This document shows positions 8,228-15,569 of a stretch of DNA of 64,000 nt, one piece after another. Numbering within the stretch: the stretch's first letter is position 1; every line of letters begins with the position of its first letter. This stretch comes from CAZJYC01 sp964550165. GTDB lineage: Bacteria > Acidobacteriota > Aminicenantia > Aminicenantales > Aminicenantaceae. The stretch spans positions 1 through 64,000 of the forward strand of contig CAZJYC010000002.1 of the NCBI GenBank assembly GCA_964550165.1. Reading direction: 5' to 3'. The notes beneath the pieces are model-generated. The model was given only the letters and a program-made list of their open reading frames with translations. It did not search any database and had not been told where the DNA came from. Both the position numbers and the translations under genes were made by a program.

Positions 8228-10128
8228 GCGAACTGACCTACAAAGCGCTTCTTGTCGGAAACTGCATTTTCGAGAAAGACCCTCACAACCTCCCCACCCT
8301 CAAGGGCCCTCATAACGATTTGCGCATCCTTGAAGAAGCACTCACCGATAAAGAAGTAGGACTCTATGACCCGGAAAATGTGATAACTCTTCTCGACAGC
8401 ACCAGAAATGAGATTCTGGAAAAGCTTGAAGAATTCTACAGAAATGCAAGGCGGGACGACCAGCTTCTGTTCTACTACAGCGGCCACGGACGGTTGGACA
8501 ATTTTAACAACCTCTATCTCTGCGCCAGGGATACCCGCACCGACATATTGATTGCCACGGGCATATCAGACCAGATTATCAACAGCATGATCCAGCATTC
8601 GAGCAGCAACAGGAACGTTATCATTCTGGACTGCTGCCACAGCGGCCGTTTCAAAGGAGTTGACCTCCCCAGGAATCTGACCGGAGAGGGGCGTTTCGTG
8701 CTGACAAGTTCCCGTGCCCGCGAACTCTCTGAAGATGCCACGGACACTGACGGCCCAAGCGCATTTACAAGGCACTTAGTTGATGCCCTGCGTTCAGGCA
8801 AGGTCGACGCCAACGTAGATGGATTCGTCTCGATCAATGAAGTTTATGATTATATCCTTCCCCGCCTCAAAGATGAGACTAAGCAAATTCCCCAGCGCCA
8901 CCTGGACCAAACGATTGCCGAGGTTGCCCTTGGAAAAAGCAGCGTTATCCGAAAAGCCACTCAATTAGCGCCCTCCCCCGAAAAGCCTATACTCAATGTG
9001 TCTGATGCCAATATTGAAATCAAGAACGTCAAGCCAGGAGAAAAGCTTCCAGAAGAAATCATCGATGTCTTCAACGACGGCGGCGGCGAGCTGGATTGGG
9101 CAGTGGAGTGCAGCGACGACTGGATCGAAGTGGAAAAGCACAAAGGCTACTTCAAGATGAAGCTCAATCCCAGGCCTGGAAATAACCGGGGCAGTATTCA
9201 TGTCCGCGACAGGGGCAAAGGCGGAAGCAAAACAGTCCGGGTGTTTGTGCAGGTCGAAGAAGAAGCAAAGAAGCCTAAACTGGAATTGTCCGAAGCCAAA
9301 ATCGACTTCGGTAAAGTCAATGCCCTTGCCAGAGCCACAAAAACAATCCGCCTGACGAACACAGGGGGCGGTGAGCTCGAACCGCGGGTCATCGCATCAC
9401 CAGAGTGGCTGGAACTGCAGCTCCACGGAGAGATTCTGGAAGCTGTCCTGGATACATCAAAAGCCAGAGATTTGAAAGGCAGCATCACCATCGACAGCCA
9501 GGGCGGCAAGGCTGTCGTTCCAGTAACAGCCTCTGTTCAAAAAGGCGCGGTGCTTGAAGTGAGGCCTTCCCAGATAGATTTTGGGACTGTGGAAGAGGAA
9601 AGACAGAAAGTCCTGCATATCGATATCAAAAATGCTGGAGCGGGAAATCTTAAGTGGGATTTCAAGAAAAGAGGAGACTTTTTCCAGATCAAGCGAAGGG
9701 AATCCGGATTGACCCTTACGCTCGACGCCGGCATCGGTGCCCATCACGGAGCTGTGCTGATAAGCAGCAACGGAGGCGAGGCGACGGTCGATGTCAAAGC
9801 CAAGGTTGTGGGCGGTGAAATATCTCCTGGAAAATGGCAGATCGACATTAATGCCTATGGAATCATCGGCTCAACGATGACTCTGAGCCTTTTGCCCAAC
9901 GGCCAGCTATCAGGCCAGCAAGCTGTGATGGGCATTGTGGGCAATCTGCAGGGCACATGGGGCTACGACAAAAGATCAAAAATCCTGACGCTTCAGGTCA
10001 CCGCAAACATCGGAGGGCTGTTTAACACGGATATCATCCAGATCCAGATCACCCGCCAGGCAGGCGGCAATTTGTACGGACAGGATATGGCCTTACGGAA
10101 TTATACCTTGAAGCGGTTAGGGGGATAG
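8224..10128 (+). CDS. Caspase-fold protease with three Ig-like repeats (634 aa)
   Basis: A C14-family (caspase/metacaspase-like) cysteine protease. Residues about 5-235 form the protease domain. KALLVGN is the first strand, YYSGHG carries the catalytic His88, and ILDCCHSG carries the catalytic Cys138. Residues 253-347, 350-438 and 441-530 are three related beta repeats (LxxSxxxIDFGxV ... NxGGGELxW ... GSIxIxSxGG), of the BACON/ASPM-SPD2-Hydin type. Residues 531-634 form a separate C-terminal beta domain. No export signal is visible, so it is cytoplasmic. It is translationally coupled to the EACC1-like gene. Known bacterial caspases of this kind act in abortive or programmed-death defence; the repeats could bind the trigger or a substrate. 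A decayed copy of its 3' end lies at 11895-12008. Confidence 0.88.
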   Translation: MSELTYKALLVGNCIFEKDPHNLPTLKGPHNDLRILEEALTDKEVGLYDPENVITLLDSTRNEILEKLEEFYRNARRDDQLLFYYSGHGRLDNFNNLYLCARDTRTDILIATGISDQIINSMIQHSSSNRNVIILDCCHSGRFKGVDLPRNLTGEGRFVLTSSRARELSEDATDTDGPSAFTRHLVDALRSGKVDANVDGFVSINEVYDYILPRLKDETKQIPQRHLDQTIAEVALGKSSVIRKATQLAPSPEKPILNVSDANIEIKNVKPGEKLPEEIIDVFNDGGGELDWAVECSDDWIEVEKHKGYFKMKLNPRPGNNRGSIHVRDRGKGGSKTVRVFVQVEEEAKKPKLELSEAKIDFGKVNALARATKTIRLTNTGGGELEPRVIASPEWLELQLHGEILEAVLDTSKARDLKGSITIDSQGGKAVVPVTASVQKGAVLEVRPSQIDFGTVEEERQKVLHIDIKNAGAGNLKWDFKKRGDFFQIKRRESGLTLTLDAGIGAHHGAVLISSNGGEATVDVKAKVVGGEISPGKWQIDINAYGIIGSTMTLSLLPNGQLSGQQAVMGIVGNLQGTWGYDKRSKILTLQVTANIGGLFNTDIIQIQITRQAGGNLYGQDMALRNYTLKRLGG

Positions 10129-10138
10129 CAGGGATCTA
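10031..10138 (+). repeat. Direct repeat, copy 1 (3' end of caspase gene)
   Basis: The last 33 or so codons of the caspase gene plus its stop and about 10 bp downstream are repeated in the same orientation at 11895-12008. The shared blocks include CCAGATCCAGA, CGCCAGGCAG, TATGGCCTT, CGGAATTATAC and AAGCGGTTAGGGG, then AGGGATCTAT beyond the stop. Confidence 0.75.
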
Positions 10139-10164
10139 TCGAGCGATAATTTCGCCTATCGTTT

Positions 10165-10482
10165 TTAAATTTTTTCCCCATACAGAACCAGGTGTCTTGA
10201 CATTCCTTTAACCGAAGGCTCTTTGCTCAATCTTAACGCCATCTCAGTTACCTGCCTGAAGAATTTTTCATCCCAACTGCAAGACTCCCGAATTTTTTTT
10301 GGAATAGGAAGCACATCCAGCCATCCACAAATAGCATATATATCGATAATTCTGATCCCCTCTGCTTCAAACATTTTTCTGGCTTCTTCTGGGATAACAG
10401 CCCTGTATCTTTCTTCATCATCATAGATATAATCTGAACCAGCTTTGATTAGCGCAAGGGCTGATACAGGCATGGATTTCAC
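10165..10482 (-). pseudogene. C-terminal fragment of a SAM-dependent methyltransferase
   Basis: 105 codons that look like the end of a class I methyltransferase. They contain YRAVIPEEARKMFEAEGIRI, a run of short helices, LRLSKEPSVKGMSRHLVLYG and a short tail. The SxHLxxxG closing strand and the preceding xEEAxxxxExxGxxxxxxY helix are usual in that family. The N-terminal SAM-binding Rossmann core (GxGxG) is absent. The frame opens with GTG overlapping the stop of the protease gene upstream (GTGA), or an ATG at 10473. It could be translated by coupling but cannot bind SAM as it stands. I treat it as a truncated gene. Confidence 0.5.
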
Positions 10483-11720
10483 TGGTCCTTAATTTCGGGG
10501 AACAGCATTTCCTTTCTCAAGGCCAGTTTTTTCTCGCCCTGAGGCCCTCTAATCAGAAGCTCAATAGTCTCGATCCTATCATTGTCAAGAATCTCGTTTA
10601 TTTCCCTAAGCGTTAGAGCTTTTGTGCTTCTCGAGTTGATCTCGAGAATCTCGTCATTTAACTGGATACCGCTTCTATCGGCTGAAGACCCTTCCCAGAA
10701 ACCTTGGACAACAGTCCTCTCGCTTTTATCTTTCACCAGCCCCAGTCCTGTTGAGAATAAGTTGTTCTTGAATTCCAAATCCCCGTAAGGCAGCATGAAT
10801 AGCTTGTTTTTCGGGTAATTGATGGTTACCAAAAAGTGAGACAAGAAATCGTTCCCTAATAGCGAGTACGATATATTTCCAGGTAATTCTGCGTAAAGGA
10901 CCGGGATATCCTCAATTTCCAGGGCTCCTATTTTAATGCTTTTAACTCGCGCAAGATAATTGTAGTCTGCCGAGGTAAACGGCCACTTGGCTATGAGTCC
11001 CTTTGACTTAATGGGCTTGTTATGCTCTGAGAATTTTTGTCTCCCAATTAGCGATAACGGAAACACCAAAGAAAAAGGAGACCCCGTATCCAGCATGGCT
11101 TGCGCTTCGATGTCTTCATCGATCTTGTATTTTACCAAAGGAAACCGGAACGGAAAGAGTAGCTGGATGTCCGCTTCGTAAGCGCCAGCCACAGAGTCTA
11201 AAGGATAGTCGCTGCGCGAAAGGACTATTCTTTTTTGTCTGTAGTCAATCGTTACTTGAAAAAATCTTAAGAAATCCGAACCGATAAATCCGTCTATGTT
11301 TGGACAAGGGTGAAGAATTTCAGGCAGATCAGTCACAACGACAATAAAATCTTTTACTTTTATGTCACCTAAGCCGATAACTACCTCTTTCCTTGCCAGA
11401 TAGGCCTTTTTCCCTTCCTGGCCCATCGGCAGTTCCGCTCCCTTCTCCAGGTTCAGCTCTTTTGCCAGCCGTTCGTCTATTATGGTTGGGGCACCTGTAT
11501 CCAGTATGAACTTATACTCCTTCTGACTGTCGTTGATTCTTGCTTTTACATAAATAGGATGTCCTTTCAAGTCAATAGGGATTACACTCCGATCTTTTTC
11601 AAAGACGGGTGTACCACTATTGAATTTTTTCATCATTTGCAACTGTGCGGAACCTGAGAATAAGATTAGCAGAAGGCCTATTCCCAGCATTTTGACGCCG
11701 TTTTTTAGAATGGAAGCCAT
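10479..11720 (-). CDS. Retropepsin-like aspartyl protease with C-terminal PDZ domain (413 aa)
   Basis: The N-terminus has one hydrophobic segment (MLGIGLLLILFSGSAQ), so it is exported or membrane-tethered. Two aspartyl-protease half-domains follow: FILDTGAPTIID near residue 80 and AMLDTGSPFSLV near 210. Each is followed by the GxDFL-type hydrophobic-hydrophobic-Gly element (GFIGSDFLRFF, SLLGNDFLSHF). The last about 90 residues form a PDZ domain (GLGLVKDKSE, SSADRSGIQLNDEILEIN). This two-DTG-plus-PDZ arrangement is a common bacterial periplasmic type whose substrates are mostly unknown. It sits between the two direct-repeat copies of the caspase tail. Confidence 0.85.
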   Translation of the reverse strand: MASILKNGVKMLGIGLLLILFSGSAQLQMMKKFNSGTPVFEKDRSVIPIDLKGHPIYVKARINDSQKEYKFILDTGAPTIIDERLAKELNLEKGAELPMGQEGKKAYLARKEVVIGLGDIKVKDFIVVVTDLPEILHPCPNIDGFIGSDFLRFFQVTIDYRQKRIVLSRSDYPLDSVAGAYEADIQLLFPFRFPLVKYKIDEDIEAQAMLDTGSPFSLVFPLSLIGRQKFSEHNKPIKSKGLIAKWPFTSADYNYLARVKSIKIGALEIEDIPVLYAELPGNISYSLLGNDFLSHFLVTINYPKNKLFMLPYGDLEFKNNLFSTGLGLVKDKSERTVVQGFWEGSSADRSGIQLNDEILEINSRSTKALTLREINEILDNDRIETIELLIRGPQGEKKLALRKEMLFPEIKDQ

Positions 11721-11894
11721 ACCAACCTCCTCTGCTTCTAGCTTTAGACTCCCGTCGGATTTACTGCATCTCTTTCCAGCTCTTTATAAATATAAGAAGA
11801 AATTAGTTTTCGGCGGCACTCGCCAAAGCCGCATTTTAGCTCTTATTCTCCCCTCCAACAATCGTGAGGAAGTATAAATCATGACAAAAAATGA

Positions 11895-12008
11895 TGTCAA
11901 TTATCCAGATCCAGAATCACACGCCAGGCAGGGGGCAAATTGTACGGTCAGCATATGGCCTTGCGGAATTATACACTCAAGCGGTTAGGGGAATAATAGG
12001 GATCTATT
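11895..12008 (+). pseudogene. Decayed copy of the caspase gene 3' end
   Basis: This stretch repeats 10031-10138 in the same orientation with scattered substitutions and small indels (CAGAATCACACG against CAGATCACCCG). The reading frame is therefore broken, although the block equivalent to the caspase C-terminus NYTLKRLG is still recognisable. Nothing of the catalytic domain remains upstream. It implies that a second caspase gene or a tandem duplication once existed here. Confidence 0.7.
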
Positions 12009-12016
12009 TGAGCCTC

Positions 12017-12202
12017 TTATCCACGAACAGTAGCATGTTCTCTTCTTTTTTGAGAATAGCAGTGCGGACATCTGCTCCCAGAATTCGATCCTGGGCAATT
12101 ATAACAATAATATCTGTCGCACTCATTACACTGATAGACCGAAAAATGAGAACCCAAACTCGGCCTACGATGACAACTAGGACATTCTTTCAAAGTTGAC
12201 AT
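12017..12202 (-). CDS. Small zinc-ribbon protein (61 aa)
   Basis: Starting at the ATG at 12202, which follows GGGAGGT, the protein carries four Cys-x2-Cys pairs: CPSC, CNEC, CYNC and CPHC. That is enough for two treble-clef or ribbon zinc sites. The last residues are basic and the protein has no membrane span. Small double zinc ribbons of this kind may bind nucleic acid or act as protein adaptors. The frame is open further upstream, but that start has no ribosome-binding site. It overlaps the edge of the decayed caspase tail. Function unknown. Confidence 0.65.
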   Translation of the reverse strand: MSTLKECPSCHRRPSLGSHFSVYQCNECDRYYCYNCPGSNSGSRCPHCYSQKRREHATVRG

Positions 12203-12492
12203 TTTACCTCCCGTTATTTTAGTTACGTTAACTTTTGCCTTATGGCTTGCCCAAAAGCTTTTTAATGTCAAGGAGGGAATACGAAGTATCGCCGGGTTTG
12301 AAATTCCTGCTCTTATTCATCAGGAAATATAGGATTTTGCTTTTGGGCTGGGCTGTCGCGGCGGGCGCACTTTCTCCCCGATTATCCCATCTCGCTTTTT
12401 AAAAGCTCAGAGTTAAGCCAAGGCGCGATATTTCTTTCCGATTTGGACTTCTCAAATGTTTGTTTTTTTGCCTCTATTTTAGAGCTCTCTGC

Positions 12493-12790
12493 TTACCTTC
12501 TCCGCGTTGGACCTGTCGCTTCCGGCTGAACCAATTCTCTTTCACTGACCTCTTTAACCTGCAGTTCATGAACATAGCCAATGATTCCTCTCTTTTCCAA
12601 AGTCACTCTGTACCACTCTCCTTGCTTCGGCTCTGCTTTTAAAACAGTGTTGACAGCCACCCTGATTAGAACCTTCCCACCGATCTCAGGAGTCGCTAGA
12701 ATATCGGCAATGTCTGCAGTCACTTTTAATATCAAGGGAGCCGCTTCTTTATGCGCTTCAGATGGCTTTTTTTTGGACGCGAAGGAGTGG
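12493..12790 (-). other. SH3-like domain, out of frame with the upstream kinase
   Basis: The minus frame here encodes KEAAPLILKVTADIADILA, then KVLIRVAVNTVLKAEPKQGEW, YRVTL and GIIGYVHELQVKEV. That is a bacterial SH3-like (SH3b) domain in the pattern A-x-x-(V/L)-R-x-x-P ... G-x-W-x-x-V ... GYV. It has no start codon of its own near a ribosome-binding site and lies directly downstream of the Ser/Thr kinase in the -1 frame. The frames meet at an A8 run (12767-12774 as T on the plus strand). A fused kinase-TM-SH3 protein would be about 490 residues. Confidence 0.6.
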
Positions 12791-13952
12791 TCATAAACAC
12801 TCTTCCCTCCTTGGAAATTTGCTGTCCTGTCGGAGAAGGGCCTTGCTTTCGGGAAAAAGGATTCCAGATAAATAAGGCAACAACGGCTAAAATGACAAAA
12901 GCTAAAACTGGCAGGACAATCTTTCTCAAACGAAGAGTGACTGTTATTTCCTTTTTGGCAGCCGCGGCTTTCTTGGCAATCATTCTCTCTGCAGTGGGCA
13001 ATCCTTGTTCGATCAAGGATAATTCCTTGAGCAAATCCTCTGCACTCTGATACCTCTTCTCTCTGTCTTTCTCCAGGCACTTGAATACGAGCTGTGTCAC
13101 TTCTTCAGGCAAATGAGGATTGAGCTCCCGGGGATCTTTTGCTCGCTCACTTTTGTGCTTGATGATGATAATCAACGGCGTTTCGCCCTCAAAAGGAACC
13201 TTACCGGTCAGCATCTCATAGAGGATTATTCCGAGCGAATAGATGTCTGCACGCCTGTCGACTTCCTTGACTTCAGCCTGCTCGGGGGACATATATTGCG
13301 GCGTGCCAATCATTACTCCTGAGCCGGTGAGGCCCTCAGCCTCTACAAATCGCGCGATGCCAAAATCCATAATCCGCGCATTGCCTTCTCGATCAATCAT
13401 GATGTTTTGCGGCTTTAAATCTCTATGGACAAGGCCCTGGCGGTGGGCTTCGGCCAACGCTTCACAGACTTGCTTGGCGACGCTTACGGCTTTTCCTGGC
13501 GTCAACTGCCCTGCTCTTTTGATGAATCCTTTTAAGTTTTCGCCATCCACATACTCCATGGTGATAAAATGCATGTATCCCTCTTCACCGAGGTCATGCG
13601 TGCGGCAGACATTCCGGTGAGAAATCTTGAGGGCAAACTTCAGCTCATTCCTGAAGCGCTCGATGGCTTTTTCATTGACACTGATTTCAGGATGAAAAAG
13701 CTTAAGCGCCACGATTTCTTTAATCTTCTGGTCGAAGACCTTGTAGACTCTGCCCATGCCTCCTCTGCCGAGCTCTTCAATAACCTCATATCTTCCGGCA
13801 AAAATAGAGCCGCGGGAGAGCCTGTCCACCGGTTTTTCCAAAGTCAGGGTGTGAGGAAAAGGAACATCTTTCGCGGCATATAAAGGCGTGGCGCACTTGT
13901 GGCAGAATCGGCTGTCAGGAAGATTTTCTGCGTTGCATAGCGGGCAAATCAT
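12732..13952 (-). CDS. Zinc-ribbon Ser/Thr protein kinase, membrane-anchored
   Basis: A Hanks-type kinase. The N-terminal zinc ribbon has CPLC and CHKC pairs. The kinase domain has the glycine-rich loop LGRGGMGRVYKV, VALKLF lysine, VHRDLKPQN catalytic loop, DFGIAR metal-binding motif and GTPQYMSPEQ activation-loop end. A transmembrane helix (IVLPVLAFVILAVVALFIW) follows at about residue 355-373. I prefer the ATG at 13952, preceded by AAAGG, to the one 15 bp upstream. The open frame ends soon after the helix, but the -1 frame carries an SH3-like domain. The intact product was probably kinase, membrane helix, then periplasmic SH3 binding wall or peptide. See the frameshift at 12767-12774. Confidence 0.85.
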   Translation of the reverse strand: MICPLCNAENLPDSRFCHKCATPLYAAKDVPFPHTLTLEKPVDRLSRGSIFAGRYEVIEELGRGGMGRVYKVFDQKIKEIVALKLFHPEISVNEKAIERFRNELKFALKISHRNVCRTHDLGEEGYMHFITMEYVDGENLKGFIKRAGQLTPGKAVSVAKQVCEALAEAHRQGLVHRDLKPQNIMIDREGNARIMDFGIARFVEAEGLTGSGVMIGTPQYMSPEQAEVKEVDRRADIYSLGIILYEMLTGKVPFEGETPLIIIIKHKSERAKDPRELNPHLPEEVTQLVFKCLEKDREKRYQSAEDLLKELSLIEQGLPTAERMIAKKAAAAKKEITVTLRLRKIVLPVLAFVILAVVALFIWNPFSRKQGPSPTGQQISKEGRVFMTTPSRPKKSHLKRIKKRLP

Positions 13953-14071
13953 CTTTCGACCTTTCATTTTTTAGACGAGGGATAAGAGAAAATCTTTCGA
14001 GTTTTACTATCTTTCTGTCTCATGGCCTTCTCTTATATTCTTTCTATACAATTAGCACGCCTCAAAAAGCA

Positions 14072-14209
14072 TGTCAATTTCAGGAACGTGCTGAAAAAAG
14101 AGGAGTCGAGGCCGATGGCTACATGTTCACCCACTGCATCCGGACTTATTTCAAGAAATATCAGAGGAAAGGTTACGGCAGGTCTCTGGTCCAAGCAGAA
14201 ATATTATGA
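14072..14209 (+). pseudogene. GNAT acetyltransferase fragment
   Basis: A plus-strand frame without a start codon reads ERAEKRGVEADGYMFTHCIR, then YFKKYQRKGYGRSLVQAEIL before a TGA. The QRKGYGRSLVQ segment resembles the acetyl-CoA-binding Q/R-x2-G-x-G/A motif of GNAT N-acetyltransferases, and the preceding GYMF strand fits the family. Upstream and downstream parts are missing. This is a small relic; coincidence cannot be excluded. Confidence 0.35.
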
Positions 14210-14228
14210 ATAAGATATTAGCTTGAGC

Positions 14229-14594
14229 TCAGAGTGTGCTCTTTATAACCTCTAAGATCGCTTTGGCTTGAGGATCCTTCGAAAAAAACTCCTGAAGTTT
14301 CTCACAGGCATACTCTGGGCAATGAGCACAATTCTCAAGCCCCTTCTTTCTGGCACACTTCCTTATTGGGCAATCACTGGAAACCCGGAGAAGCCTTCCT
14401 CCCTCTTTCCGACATCCGTCACAATCTGTAATATCATCCGGCTTGAATTCTGTCCCGTAGTGCTCACTGCCTAGGCGGGCGATCACCTTTCTCATTTTCT
14501 CTTTTTTTTCTATATTCTTTTATTTTGTTGCCCAGTAAATGGGGCAACCCTGACAGATTATACCGCAGTAAGAAACGATTGCATCCATATTCAT
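14229..14594 (-). pseudogene. DUF3795-like gene interrupted by an in-frame TAA
   Basis: An ATG at 14594 with an AGGGAGAAG site opens MNMDAIVSYCGIICQGCPIY, the classic CG-x2-C-x2-CPIY start of DUF3795 proteins. After 24 codons a TAA (14520-14522) stops it. In the same frame, with no indel, coding resumes: KPDDITDCDGCR, CPIRKCARKKGLENCAHCPE, then the CEKLQEFF helix. Every expected cysteine pair is present on one side or the other of the stop. The downstream part (ATG at 14495, 88 codons) is open but would lack the first cysteine cluster. I read it as a recent nonsense mutation in a predicted zinc-binding protein of unknown role. Confidence 0.75.
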
Positions 14595-14772
14595 TTTCTT
14601 CTCCCTGAAGATGCTGCTTATATCACATTAATTCAAAAAGAGGAACAGGGAGCAGTTCCTGTTTCAAGGCATAAGGGGGTATTTCTTAAATGGTGTGGAC
14701 AAATTGAGTGAAAAAGGCTCAGTTTAATTGACTCAGGCTGAAAGCAAAATCAGGAATCCACAGGGGAAAAGC

Positions 14773-14849
14773 TGGTACGCCTGGAGGGATTCGAACCCCC
14801 GACCCTCTGATCCGTAGTCAGATGCTCTATCCAGCTGAGCTACAGGCGC
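14773..14849 (-). tRNA. tRNA-Arg (anticodon ACG)
   Basis: The minus strand folds as a full cloverleaf. The acceptor GCGCCTG pairs with CAGGCGT (one G-U), the D-arm contains AGCTCAG...GAGC, the anticodon stem TCTGA/TCAGA encloses CTACGGA (anticodon ACG), and the T-arm has GGTTCGAATCC. CCA is encoded. It should read CGU/CGC/CGA after A-to-I editing by TadA. It stands alone, between two accessory stretches. Confidence 0.95.
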
Positions 14850-14913
14850 ACCAAATTTGTGCCCTTATTATGCCACGAAGAAATGGGCAGAGGCAACTTT
14901 TTGCTGATTACAT

Positions 14914-14955
14914 TTTATGGGATTGCTTCACCCCTCCGGGGTTCGCAATGACAAG
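14914..14955. repeat. Dispersed palindromic repeat (half copy)
   Basis: ATTTTATGGGATTGCTTC, then a CCCC/GGGG hairpin, then TTCGCAATGACA. This is one arm of the repeat found in fuller form at 19845-20010 and 23187-23311, placed just downstream of the Fur-family gene. Confidence 0.55.
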
Positions 14956-14961
14956 ATTGTG

Positions 14962-15390
14962 CTATCTCTTTTGGCAGTTTTTGCAGTAGCCAAAGACCTG
15001 AATGGAGAATTTGTCCGTCTTGAAATGGCTTTCTCTGCCAATTCTGTTCAGGATTGACTTAATTTTCTTATGGGAAAATTCTTTGACCTTGCCACAGGAG
15101 AGGCAGACCAGATGGCCATGGACTAAACGGGCGACTTCAGGCTCGTAGTGGCTGTGGTTTTCTCCGAAGTCGATCTGGCTCACCAGGCCGCTTTTAACCA
15201 GCATGTTTAACGTCCGATAGATGGTGGCCAGAGAGACCTTATGGCCTTTGGCTTTCAAAGTGCGGTGGATTTCATAAGCATTGGGATGAATTTCTTGTCC
15301 GGAGAGAATTTCTTCGAATATAAGACGGCGGGTTCGGGTGAATTTGAGCTTGCGGGATCTCAGGTAATCGCGGAAAGTTTTGAGTTCCAT
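14962..15390 (-). CDS. Fur-family metalloregulator (142 aa)
   Basis: A DNA-binding repressor of the Fur/PerR/Zur family. The N-terminal winged helix includes RSRKLKFTRTRRLIFEEIL and the recognition region HKVSLATIYRTLNMLVKSGL. The C-terminal dimerisation domain has HSHYE, VHGHLVC and the structural zinc cysteines CLSC and CKNC. Length is normal. The His-rich HGHLVC and ENHSHYE elements are compatible with PerR or Fur, and I cannot choose between iron, peroxide or zinc sensing. It is flanked on both sides by copies of the dispersed palindrome. No Fur box is evident close to its start. Confidence 0.9.
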   Translation of the reverse strand: MELKTFRDYLRSRKLKFTRTRRLIFEEILSGQEIHPNAYEIHRTLKAKGHKVSLATIYRTLNMLVKSGLVSQIDFGENHSHYEPEVARLVHGHLVCLSCGKVKEFSHKKIKSILNRIGRESHFKTDKFSIQVFGYCKNCQKR

Positions 15391-15408
15391 GGTAATCGTT
15401 TTAATAAT

Positions 15409-15448
15409 TTTATTTTATGGGATTGCTTCGCTAAGCTCGCAAAGACAA
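15409..15448. repeat. Dispersed palindromic repeat (half copy)
   Basis: ATTTTATGGGATTGCTTCG followed by CTAAGCTCGCAAAGACAA, immediately upstream of the Fur-family gene. Core sequence is shared with 14914-14955, 19845-20010 and 23187-23311. A further degraded stretch, with TCGCTCCTCTCAATGTCATT and CCACGTCGGTTCGCTCC, continues to about 15525. Confidence 0.5.
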
Positions 15449-15569
15449 TTCACGGGGCTACTTCTTCACTTCGCTCCTCTCAATGTCATTTATACACAGG
15501 ATTGCCACGTCGGTTCGCTCCTGGCAAAGAATGAACACAGGGGCCGCCAAAGCCATTCGGGCCTCGCAC

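Noticed and set aside
14773..14849. tRNA-Arg as an integration site for the accessory island
   Set aside because: No integrase gene and no repeated 3' tRNA segment was found on either side.
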